Assembly: GCA_021432605.1 (NCBI GenBank)
Contig: MU271152.1
Location: 779,714-843,713 of the forward strand
Direction: 5' to 3'
Length of the DNA stretch: 64,000 nucleotides
From: Coniochaeta sp. PMI_546
Taxonomy: Eukaryota > Ascomycota > Sordariomycetes > Coniochaetales > Coniochaetaceae
Shown here: positions 39,401 through 48,937 of the stretch, in pieces
Layout of the letters: each line of letters begins with the position of its first letter
How positions within the stretch are numbered: the stretch's first letter is position 1
Made by a program: the position numbers and the translations under genes
Notes under the pieces: model-generated
Databases searched by the model: none
Seen by the model: only the letters and a program-made list of their open reading frames with translations
What the model was told of the DNA's origin: nothing

Positions 39401-41744
39401 ATCTTAATCTATTTGGAAGATTTCGAATAATATAAGAAATACGTTTACTTCGTTTTATAAGTATTATAAGACGCGAATTTATTAATCGAACCCGAGAAAT
39501 ACGAATTTTATTAGTAAAAAGTAAAATTTCTCGGTTACGTTATATTATTAGGCTAGTTCGAGATAAACCTAAATAAACTAAAGGTTATTAAAGAATAACT
39601 TATATTAGAAACGGTTACGGGAATACGAACTTTTTAAGGGATTACTAACTTTTATCGGAAGTTTATTAAAGATTATAATAAGATCGTAATACCCTTTATT
39701 AACCTTATTAAGAAAGATTTAAAGTTCGAATAAATTTCGAGGGAGGAAAAAACGTTCTAAAAACTTAAAAAGAAGATCTTAAACTAATTAGTATTAATTA
39801 TTACGGATCCCGAAAAACCTTACGAAATAGAAACCGATACGTCGGAATTCGTATTCGGAAACCAGTTAGGATAGAAAGATAAACAAAGGAAATTATACCT
39901 AATAGTATTCTTTTCGAAGAAACTAAATAGATTAGAATTTAATTATAATATATTAGATAAGGAACTAATAGTTATTATTAAAGTATTTAAAGAATAGAAA
40001 TATTATCTTATAAAGGCGAGATATAAGGTAAAAGTCTTAATAGATTATAAAAACCTTATTACGTTTATTTTTACGAAAGAACTTAATAAACGATAAATTA
40101 GATAGTATAAGTTTTTTACCGATTTCGACTTCGAAATTATATATAAGAAAGGAAACGAAAATAGTAGAACGGACGTTTTTAATCGACGAGAAAATCTAAA
40201 ATTAGGAAAAGAAGTACGTTCGGTAAACTTCCTTAAGATTAACTAATAGGGAAACCTTAAATTCGATATATAAATCGAGGCGATTTAGAATATAGAACCC
40301 GAAAAACGATAGGCGGAAAAGATTAAAGAATACCGGAAGAAGGAAATTAAAGAAAACGTTACCTTTATATTCTTATTATATTACGGTTTACCTTAGTTCC
40401 GAAATAAGGTATACGTACCTAACGAATTATAGAAAGAACTAATAAAAGAGTTTTACGAATATCCGTTATATAAATACTAAAGAGTTTATAAGACTAAAGA
40501 ACGCGTATAACGAACCTACGACTTTCTAAGATTAGATAAAGTAGTTAGGTAAGTAGTCGGCTAATACGATAAATATAACAAAACCAAGTTAAATAAATAT
40601 AAGCCGTACGGGTTATTATAACTTATATAACTATTAGAAAAACTATAGGAAATAATTATAATAAACTTTATCGTCAAACTATTAATATCGAAGGAACTTA
40701 TAACTAAGATTACCTACGATAATATATAGGTAGTTATAAACAAATTCTCCAAATACGTATACTTTATACCGTATAAGGAAATAAGTATAGCGGAAGATAT
40801 AACCTACGCCTTTTTAAAAGTAGTAATAAGTTAATATAAACTACCTAAATAGCTTGTTACCGATAGAGATAAGTTATTTACCTTAAAGTTCTAAACAATA
40901 TTAATACGATAAATCGGAATTAAATACAAGTTGTCGATATCGTTTTACCCGTAAACGGATAAGTAAATAAAACGAACGAATTAGACTTTTGAATAATATC
41001 TAAAGATATATATTAATAAAAAATAAGATAATTAGGTTAGGTAGCTATTAGTAATATAATAAGTTTATAATAGTATATTAAGCGAAACGCTAAACGGGTA
41101 TTTACCGTTCTTTATTAATTACGGTTATAAACCTATTATAAAGGAAATATTAAAAGATAGACTAATACCGTTAGATCCAAAACTATTATAAGTAAAATAT
41201 ACCGTAGAACAAATAAAATTATTTTATAAGAAATTTTACGGATAAATAAAACTATTTAACTTACGAATAATACGATACGTAAACTAGAAAAGGTTAAAAA
41301 GATTAATCTTATAAGAAGGAAATAAAGTTTACCTCGTACGACGAAATATTAAAATAAAACGATTAAACGATAAACTAAATTAGAAGAAAATCGGACCGTT
41401 TAAGATTAAAAAAAAGTTATCCGATTTAAATTATAAATTCTAATTACTAACGAATATACGTATTTACCTAGTATTTTATATTTCGTTTTTCGAACCGGTA
41501 CCTAAAAACGCGAAATTAGTAATAAATATTAAAGTTAAATTAATATAAGAATACGAAATAGAAAAAATCTTTAAATATAAAAAAGAAAGAAACGTAGATT
41601 TCTATTACGTTAAATAGAAAAATTACGACGATTCGGAAAATACGTAAGAACCGGAAACTTACTTTACGAATTATTAATAGTTATTATAAGAATTTCGTAT
41701 TATAATAATATTATTATTTTAAAAATCGAAAAGGATAATATTAT

Positions 41745-42240
41745 ATCGCCGTAAATTACGTCTTAACCTAAAATAAAGTCGTCGTCAAAAGAAAAAGACG
41801 TAACGGAAGATAGACGGTTTTCGATAACTTTCGTTACCTCGCGATCGGCTTCCTCTTTTTCGACCCGTTTTAATTCTTTTATATTCGTTATATTTCTACG
41901 GATAATATATATTATTTTCTTAAACTATATTTTTTTCTAGATACGAAAGTATTAAACCTTAACTTCGGCTTATTCTATTTCCTTTTCTAATCTACGAAAC
42001 TATTTTCCGATTTTTATAAACTTTTCGTTAGAAAGACTTTAGACGTCGTACCGCGAACGACCCGAACGAACGTATTCCGTATATCGGGAAAAATCCTTTT
42101 TGGAAACCTAATAAAAAGCGAAACCGCGTTTTTCGTAGTTTAAATACAAAAGTATTTCGACGGCGTTAGAAAGGATAATTATTAATAAAACGATACGGCG
42201 GTTATTTAAAGATTTAAAAGATTTCTTTTACTTTTATATA
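41745..42240 (-). pseudogene. Accessory antisense ORF of the 36-42.8 kb chromovirus
   Basis: The same position, strand and recognisable segments as the antisense ORF of element 1 are present, including a counterpart of its Ser/Tyr-rich and charged-helix parts. It carries more TAA/TAG codons. Shared presence in two subfamilies with different gag genes shows the ORF is a stable part of this chromovirus lineage. Confidence 0.55.
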
Positions 42241-42364
42241 TTACGGTTAGATATAATAACGATAAAGAAAGGGGAACTTTCGGACGTAACTTATATAAGC
42301 TATTAGTATTATTTATAAGAAATATTAGGCCTTAAAGATAATAACCAAAAAGGGAAGGGGATAA

Positions 42365-42755
42365 TATTATAAACCTACGGGCGGCGAAAGATACCCCGTT
42401 AATAAATAAGAGATATATATAAGAGGCTTATCGCGTTATATAGATAAGGAACCTTAAGTTACGTAACTAATTATTATAATCGTAATAATTAAAGGGGATT
42501 ACGGTTAGTACGATTATAACTATCGTTATAATTACTATAGTCTTTATAAATATATAAAAAGGAATCTCTTTAGATTCCGTTATAAATAGTTCTTAATTAC
42601 CTAATAATCAATCTAAATATTTAATCGAGGTTATTATTAAATAAGATATTTATCTTAACGATATTAGAATAAAGACTATTTGTTATACCTTAACTTACTT
42701 ACCTTAAGTAATAGAACTTACCTTCTGATCCTTAGCCCGTCTTAAGATCGTTATA
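42365..42755 (+). repeat. 3' LTR of the 36-42.8 kb chromovirus
   Basis: This 391-bp LTR follows a purine-rich tract (about 42348-42361). It is a direct repeat of 36023-36413. Confidence 0.9.
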
Positions 42756-42760
42756 ATTAT

Positions 42761-42880
42761 TTATAAGCTTATCTTCCGTCCTTGAACCGTAAGGGATTTC
42801 TTTTCTTCTTCTTTAACCAATAATAGTCCTTACTAGACCTTACGTATCGGAATAAGATTACGTACTGGCCTTTTACAATA
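42761..42880 (+). repeat. 255-bp dispersed repeat, right part; boundary of the RIP block
   Basis: This continues the repeat from 36022 and matches 62361-62481, ending TTTTACAATA at 42880. Ordinary gene-like composition begins at the very next bases, so the repeat end coincides with the edge of the RIP block. Confidence 0.75.
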
Positions 42881-43058
42881 GGTCCCGGTGCGATGAGCGG
42901 GTGCTTTGGCTGGAGGATTAGAGAGAGCTCGGACAGTGACCTGGCAGAAGGTGGTCAACGCAGGCCGCAGCACTAGTCTTGCTTCTAAGCTCCGAACATA
43001 GCTCGGTGATCCCAGGCTAACACCTTTCTAGTATGATCTGACATCATTTGCCATCATA

Positions 43059-43417
43059 ATGATCTTGACTACAACAACTGCTGGCCTCACAGCCAAGGAC
43101 TGCGAGCTATCGCCCCACGAGCTGGGCACAATCGGGACGCAGACTTCTGGTTCCTGCTTCAGTCTTCGCTTATGCAGATCGCGGGTATAGTTCGAGTGTT
43201 TTTCTCGCTTGCCCGTGATCCCGACATGCTGCGGCAGCCGCGACTGTGGAGCTGGGCATTTCTCAGGGCTAGCGTGGTCCTCGACCTTCTCACGCCACTA
43301 CTCTACTGCGTATTTCTGAGCAAATGCAGCGCTGTTGTGGCCTTTGGGGGGAGTGTGACGTTTATTGTATTCCAGGCCATGGTGGTAGCTGGAAAACCTG
43401 CCGGGGAAGTGGAATGA
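43059..43417 (+). pseudogene. Membrane protein gene remnant with a frameshift
   Basis: From an ATG at 43059 one frame encodes TTTTAGLTAKDCELSPHELG up to about 43143, then loses sense. The adjacent frame from about 43144 encodes DFWFLLQSSLMQIAGIVRVF, followed by LARDPDMLRQPRLWSW and two hydrophobic segments, and stops at 43417. The two halves look like one conserved fungal membrane protein separated by a single-base frameshift around 43140-43146. From memory, the FWF-L---L-QIAGI-R and RDP--LR-PR-WSW features occur in ascomycete hypothetical transmembrane proteins. No function is known to me. It starts about 180 bp from the RIP boundary and may be the decayed 3' part of a longer gene. Confidence 0.5.
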
Positions 43418-43678
43418 TGAGTTTACTCTAAGGAATCATATGGGAGTGTTGGGATTCTTTTCCGTAAATGTTCTTTATAGCCAAGAAATAAGATCTGGCA
43501 CTATGCCTAAATATAGGTATGTGCTGATATTATGGCTCATACATATACGCAGTTATATTGGAAATGTACGCTTGTCTCGGTATCGTTTGATGATCTGTTG
43601 CCATGTCTTTAGGTTCGCTAATCTTCCTAGCTGCGGTATCCTAAGTTTTTACCATAGTAAATCCCGCAACCTTTGTTG

Positions 43679-44150
43679 CTACAGAGCCCGCAAGTCCGGC
43701 ATACTGAAATTGCCCGGGGGACTCTCCCTGCGGTTGCCCATTAGCTTGCCTTTACAACTAGGACACTTCACCTGGCAGTCCTTGGGACAATGAACGCACA
43801 GCAACCGATCATGCAGTAGATAGAGCTCTACATATCGCGACCTTAAGCGGAACATCCTACCATTCACACTACTCATTCCGTACTGCACTCAACAGTCTAA
43901 ACATTGCCGGCACTTTAAGCAGGGCTGTTGATCTTCTAGCCTTTAGGAGTATGCCTACGTGCAGCTGGGGCACTCCTCTCGACAATCGGGCTCCACAGCA
44001 TTGGCACATTCTTGACTCCTCCATCTCCAATTCCCTTTTTGGCCTTGCCGGTTGCGGTCTCAACTGGAAGAGGAGCTCTCGAAAGGCTGACTCGACCTCT
44101 GGGGAGTATGAGTCGGCATCTGAGCAGTGAAGCTCTGCGCCTGGGGCTAT
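43679..44150 (-). pseudogene. Decayed Cys-rich, probably zinc-binding protein
   Basis: On the minus strand a frame open from 44150 encodes ELHCSDADSYSPEVESAF and then a CQCCGARLSRGVPQLHVGI segment. Near 43943 the sense shifts by one base into a frame encoding EDQQPCLKCRQCLDC. A TGA follows, after which the same frame continues with RLLCVHCPKDCQVKCPSCKG and PPGNFSMPDLRAL to the TAG at 43679. The clustered CxxC pairs suggest zinc binding. One frameshift and one nonsense codon make it a probable pseudogene, although short introns cannot be ruled out. I do not recognise the family with confidence. Confidence 0.35.
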
Positions 44151-44974
44151 CTAGGGATGGAACTCGCTGCGGATACTCTCTGTGCAAGCTCGGAGAGCGC
44201 ACCAACCGTATCGCCTCGGCTTGACACAGTGACACCGACCAGCTGTGACGGTTTCGAAGTGGTCAGCAGCACTCCAGCGTCTCAGGACCGAAATGAGATA
44301 CGCACTTTGCTGCCCTGAACCTTCTCCACTCTGGGGATTATCCCCGATGCCTGTAGTCGAAGCTGCTTCCACAATCAGTAATTAGCCACTATCTTGTAAG
44401 CCTTCTGTAAACGGGCAGCAATCCGGGAGCGCCGAAGACGAGTCAGACAGTTTCGATGCCACTCATGTTGAAGCGATAGTCTTGGCCGAAACCCGGAGGT
44501 TTGGCAGTCAACGAGCGGTTGAGAATGGCGGGAGGGGTGAGGCGCGAAAGCCGCTTACAGCAGGTTTTGGGGTTGTAGATAAAGGAGAGCTCAACGAAGC
44601 TCTGGTATGTTCAGTCCTCAAGCCACAGCTCAAGCTTCATTGAACAAGAATATGGTGTAGCATATTTCTGTCCAGGACTGCCAGGAACTGGACTGCCTGA
44701 GTATCATTGGAACTGTTCCCTGCAATACGTTCGATCTATTAGGTACTGGATATCGAGACCATCACAGCCAGTCCCTATTCTCAAATGCTTGTTTAGCCTG
44801 CATGAACTGCAAGACCGGAGAGAATCCACGCAACAATCTGGAACAGTGAGATCCAGGCGCCGGCCACCGCTACCACGTCCTATGATCCAACATTCAACAG
44901 TTAACTAAACACGAACGGCAGTTGGTTGAAGTGACCAGGAGAGAAAGCATCTTACCGTCCACTCCATCACATTC
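44151..44974. other. No convincing gene
   Basis: The composition is normal and only short overlapping ORFs occur on both strands. The region lies downstream of the PKS fragment, where the rest of its carnitine acyltransferase domain would be expected. I looked for that domain's FVVCLDD-like and EH---DG-like motifs on the minus strand and found none. Confidence 0.5.
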
Positions 44975-46696
44975 CTAAATAGTAAGCTCCTTATTGTTGG
45001 TAATGGATGGTCGAGGTATGGAAAGAGGACGGGTCACGGGTGAGCCGCCTTGTGTACTAGAGAAGCTTACCTTGGCCCAAGAATCGCGATTGTCGCTTGT
45101 CAGAATTCCTGCCCAGGTCCCTTCGTCTTGGACATGCTCAACGATGGCAGTCATGGCAGATCTCACCGTGTCGAAAGACGCAGGGGCTTCACCATCGTGC
45201 AGGGGAAGTCGGAAAAGCCGACCACGTCTGAATACGACGCAGTAGTCCCCGGCGGCTTTGTTCATCTCGTCCATGCCGATCTGGGGCCGGCGGTACGTGT
45301 TAAACAACCACTGTAGGGAAGCCTGACAGACCGGCGTATCCATAATAAACAGAGGCTCCACGGCCCCGTTATCGATGTCCTTCTTGAGTTGAAACGCAGT
45401 CGTGGCAAGTATCGCAGCGCGCTCGGCCTGTGTATGCGGAACGGTGCTGGGATGGTTGATAGCCATGAAGTTGGTGTACTGAAGTGCCTGTCGCATGCGA
45501 AGGTGGAAGTCCTCGGCCAGGTGACGGGAGACCCAGTTGCTTAGTTTTGGATCATTGGCATCCCTGTGGAGCGCTTGATAAACCTGTTGGCCAGCACTGC
45601 CAGGTGCCGTCAGTTCTTGCAAGGCCCTCGCCAAGTTCTCGACCTCCTCGTCGCTCGCGGCGAAATGCGCAATATTGTGCAAGTGGTTTTGCATGGCTTC
45701 GTTCAGATTTGGCACCGGCTGCCGTGCTTCTCTACCAGGCAGAGCACAGCATTCAAGGTTTTCCAGGCCTGAGCCGTTAGGATGGATGGCAGCAGCATCC
45801 TGAGGGTGCCCGTGCGCCTGACCTAGCTCATATGTTCCTGGTTCGGGGTTCTGTCCCTGCTTGGTAAGGGCTGCGGGAAGTATCTTCGACCTGGAGGCCA
45901 GCGTCTCCGCTAGGTGTGATATGCTCGGGGCACTGGTCAACTCCGATGCCTGGAGAGTGACCTTGAATGTGCGCACCATCCAGTTTTTTAGCTCAATTGA
46001 TACAAGCGAGTCGAGGCCAAATGACGAGAGTGGCTTGTCAAAACTAACATCGTCGGCTTCGAGATTAAGAAATGCGATGAACTTCTCGATAGTTGTCTGA
46101 GTGATCACCTTGACCGCCTCGTCGAAAGTGGTAGCGCTCAGTAGTAGACCCTCCACATCGCGCTTCATACCAGAGTTTCCAAAGTCATTGCAGTCTGTCG
46201 CTTGTAGTCGAGGAATCGTCCTAAACATGGCTGCCCAGACATACTCTCCGGAACCGATCTTCATGGACTTCCTGTCGAAGCCCATGAGTGCATGGAAGAA
46301 CGGTCGATCTAGCTGGACAGAAGGATCCATGGCATAGTGCATTAACTGCAGCAGCTCCTCGACATCGAACAGGATGGTTCCTTTGCCGACAAAGTCGCGG
46401 TTTTCAGCCTTCATCGCGACGATTGCCGAGGTCTCGTCGACTAGGGGTAGATCGACGGAGACATAACGAGTCGGATTAATCCTGTCATGGTGTGTCACGA
46501 AATAGTCTTGAAATGCATTGGCGGCACTATAATTCGATTGCCCTGGATTACCGAGTGCATTGGCGAGGGACGCTAGGTTGACAAAGAAGTCGAGATCCGG
46601 AGATCCGAAGGCTTTGTCGAGGTTCCAGGTCCCAGAAACTTTAGGGGCAAGAACTGAATTCCATTCGTCTAGGGTCATCTTGAACAAAGGGCGGTC

Positions 46697-46773
46697 CTGC
46701 CAGCACAATGAGCTTCAACTCTGCATCTTGCAGGCAACGAGGACCATAGTATGGAATTCAAGTGAAGACTGAC
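46697..46773 (-). other. Intron in the PKS ketoreductase region
   Basis: The 77-nt intron has donor GTCAGT and acceptor GGCAG. Removing it joins HARMVLK to DRPLFKMTLDEW in phase, matching the HAAMVLKD-PL pattern usual in PKS ketoreductases. Confidence 0.75.
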
Positions 46774-46845
46774 CTTTAACACCATGCGGGCATGGAAGAG
46801 TCCTCGGACCGGAGGCAATGTTTTGTGACAGTACTCAGTAATCTT

Positions 46846-46848
46846 CTA
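46846..46848 (-). other. In-frame TAG in the PKS KR domain (probable CAG to TAG)
   Basis: The frame reads CDITVAQSV-stop-KITEYCHKTLPPVRGLFH, continuous KR sequence on both sides. Gln is a natural residue at the stop, and CAG to TAG is the RIP transition. Confidence 0.65.
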
Positions 46849-48207
46849 AACGCTCTGGGCAACCGTGATGTCACACTGCAACACGTGGAGTTTCGCTCCT
46901 AACTTCTCAATCTCGGCTTCCCACGAAGCACGTTCTTCGTTACCAAGTTCCCTTCGAGAGAGGGTCACAATGTGACCGGCACCGCGTCTCGCCAGATGTC
47001 TCACCAGCATTCGACCAATATCACCCAGTCCACCCGCAATAACATATGTGCCCTTTGACTTCAGTTGAACACTAGGTGGTGCCGGTAGGCTTGCCTGGAC
47101 GACTGCATCATCTCTGCAATCCAGTACTACCTTGCCCAGGTGCTTTCTCTCTGATATGAGCCTGAAGGCTGCCTCGAGGCGGTCGACAGGGAAGATGTTC
47201 AGCGGGCGAACTGGCTTAAGCACACCTTCTGAAAACAGGGTGATGACCTTGTCCAGGACTTCGTAGAATAGTCTGGGTCGTTCTTGGGCAATAACCACAA
47301 GATCGACTGAGGCGAACGAGACGTTCCGTTTGAATGGAGCCATACTGATGTAGCGGCTTTTGTCAATATCAGCCTTTCCAAGTTCGATGTGGTATCCGAA
47401 AGAAGCGACGCAGTCCCACGACTCTGCTAACATCTCGCCAGACATGGAATTGAGAACTACATCCAAACCCCTGTTTTTCGTTAGCCGCATCAACTGTCTC
47501 TTGAAGTCACTGGCTGTTGCACGGGAGGAGAGAATATGGCTCTCGGGGATCCCGTAATCGCCGATGAGAAAACGCTTCTTCTCTTCGCTGCCAACGGTAA
47601 CAAAGACCTCGGCGCCCAAGTGCTTTGCAAGCTGTATAGCAGCCTGGCCGACACCCCCTGAACCAGCGTGTATCAGAACCGTCTGCGGTGGCTCCAAGCG
47701 TGCGACGTTTACGAGGCTGTAATAAACGGTGGTGAAAACCACTTGAATCGATGCTGCTTCCGTAAAGCTGACGTTGTCGGGCAGCACATGCGCCTCGTAT
47801 CCGCTCAGCCTGGCATAGCTGGCAAACGGCTGCGCATGCATACCGACAACGCGGTCGCCAATCTTGTAGGTGCGCTGCACGAACTCTCCGGAGCCAAGTG
47901 CCGTAACAACACCAGCGCATTCGCCCATGAAGGTCGCGAGGGATAGCTGGCCAAGCGCGACGAAGACATCGCGAAAGTTTATACCGAAGGCCTTGGAGTC
48001 GATTTGGATCTGCTCACTGTCTAAGGGTGAATAGGGGACGACATCCTGGACAAAGTGGATACTGCTCAGCAGGCCAGGCGCACCCATCTCCATTCTCAAT
48101 GGGAGTTTGGGATCTTTGAAGGGGCGGGCAGAAAGGTTGCCGCGGCCATTCACGAGGTCTGTCCACTGGTTAAACTTTTGGTCGGCGTATACTCTGGGAT
48201 TCGAACA

Positions 48208-48937
48208 TCAAAAGTGTCCAACTTTTTGGTTAGCTCGCTCACCGCTTTTGTTGCAAGGTAAGGTAGGGTGGTGGATCAACCAGCACTTAAACGCTTGACT
48301 TTCCCCCCTGGAAGTAAGTCCAGGTATCTCCCCTATATAGTTCTATTCTAGATACATGAGGCTTACAAGTCGTACTGTGAGCCTTCCCAGAAGTGCGGGA
48401 GGTCGCCCGCGGCCCTTTTTTGGGATGTAACCCTAAATCTTGTCCTACACTAGTAGGCACCTATGTTCTTTAGTGGGCCTCGGACACGCTCCTGCATCTC
48501 GGCCCACCAAGGAAAACCACAGCTAGCCAGCTCGTGCAGGAATGACTGTTCGACATCGCCTTTGAACTCTATCTTCCGACCTCCGCAAACCTTGATGAAA
48601 GCTAACACTGCTGGCATACTTCGTGAGTTTTTTTTGTCTCACACGCTCTAAACCTTCCATATCAGAAGTCTCGGATAAAGGGCCCGCTCCACCTTTCACG
48701 GCCCTCCACCACTTTCTTTCCCGCTGTAATCGAAATCGCTTCAACAACGTCATCATTCCTCTACATCCGTAAGATCGCGACTCGTCGACACTCTACTTCC
48801 TTAATTGCCCAACACAATTCACATTGAGCCCTCCAGACAGCATTTGCAACTTACGCAGTTCAGCAATCAGCAGACAGAGAGGCCAGGTTCCCTCACACCT
48901 AGTCCAGACAACGGAGTTAGATACCCTGTGGTACATC
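48208..48937. other. Intergenic region between the PKS fragment and the HNH gene
   Basis: I see no convincing gene. The PKS frame loses sense near 48207. On the minus strand about 48200-48262 encodes SELTKKLDTFDVRIPEY in another frame, possibly more PKS linker after a frameshift or the tail of an unrelated gene. The PKS truncation breakpoint lies here. The rest should include the promoter of the plus-strand gene starting at 48938; no clear TATA box was noted. Confidence 0.4.

Larger units (their letters stand above)
36023..42755 (+). mobile_element. Full-length Ty3/Gypsy chromovirus, subfamily with a different gag (RIP-inactivated)
   Basis: The element is 6,733 bp with 391-bp LTRs at 36023-36413 and 42365-42755. 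The flanks are GTTAT (36018-36022) and ATTAT (42756-42760), a 5-bp duplication with one difference. The undisrupted repeat at 62227-62481 reads CGTTATTTATAA across the site, confirming the insertion point. Plus-strand interior: a leader and gag resembling the truncated element at 20021-23271, a decayed knuckle near 37298-37340, protease, RT (catalytic box about 39389-39415, Tyr codon now TAA), RNase H, integrase and a chromodomain near 41545-41670. RIP damage appears heavier than in element 1. Confidence 0.9.
44975..48207 (-). pseudogene. 5'-truncated reducing polyketide synthase fragment (ER-KR-ACP-partial carnitine acyltransferase)
   Basis: The minus strand encodes only the C-terminal part of a highly reducing type I PKS. 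Readable sense starts near 48207. An enoyl reductase follows (GINFRDVFVALGQL, HAGSGGVGQAAIQLAKHLG), then a ketoreductase with the GGLGDIGR NADPH loop. The KR is interrupted by a TAG at 46846-46848 whose surroundings read as one frame, then a GTCAGT...CAG intron (46697-46773). It resumes with DRPLFKMTLDEW and the catalytic NYSAANAF. An ACP has its phosphopantetheine Ser in FGLDSL (codon at about 46007-46009). From about 45745 a choline/carnitine acyltransferase-type domain begins (NWVSRHLAEDF, GTWAGILTSDN). It ends at a clean GTAAGC donor at 45070 before the catalytic His would appear. No KS, AT or DH lies upstream. A reducing PKS with a C-terminal carnitine-acyltransferase-like domain is a known fungal architecture; this copy is not functional. 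Confidence 0.85.

Noticed and set aside
1077-42880. CRISPR array, tRNA or rRNA genes
   Set aside because: Direct repeats here are LTRs and a 255-bp dispersed repeat; no cloverleaf or rRNA-like sequence was noticed on either strand.
43440-43793. 117-codon plus-strand ORF
   Set aside because: Its second half is the complement of the Cys-rich minus-strand frame and its first half has no recognisable features.
44956-44974. 19-nt microexon continuing the PKS acyltransferase domain
   Set aside because: GT/AG signals flank it, but its residues do not match what should follow in the domain and no further exon is found.
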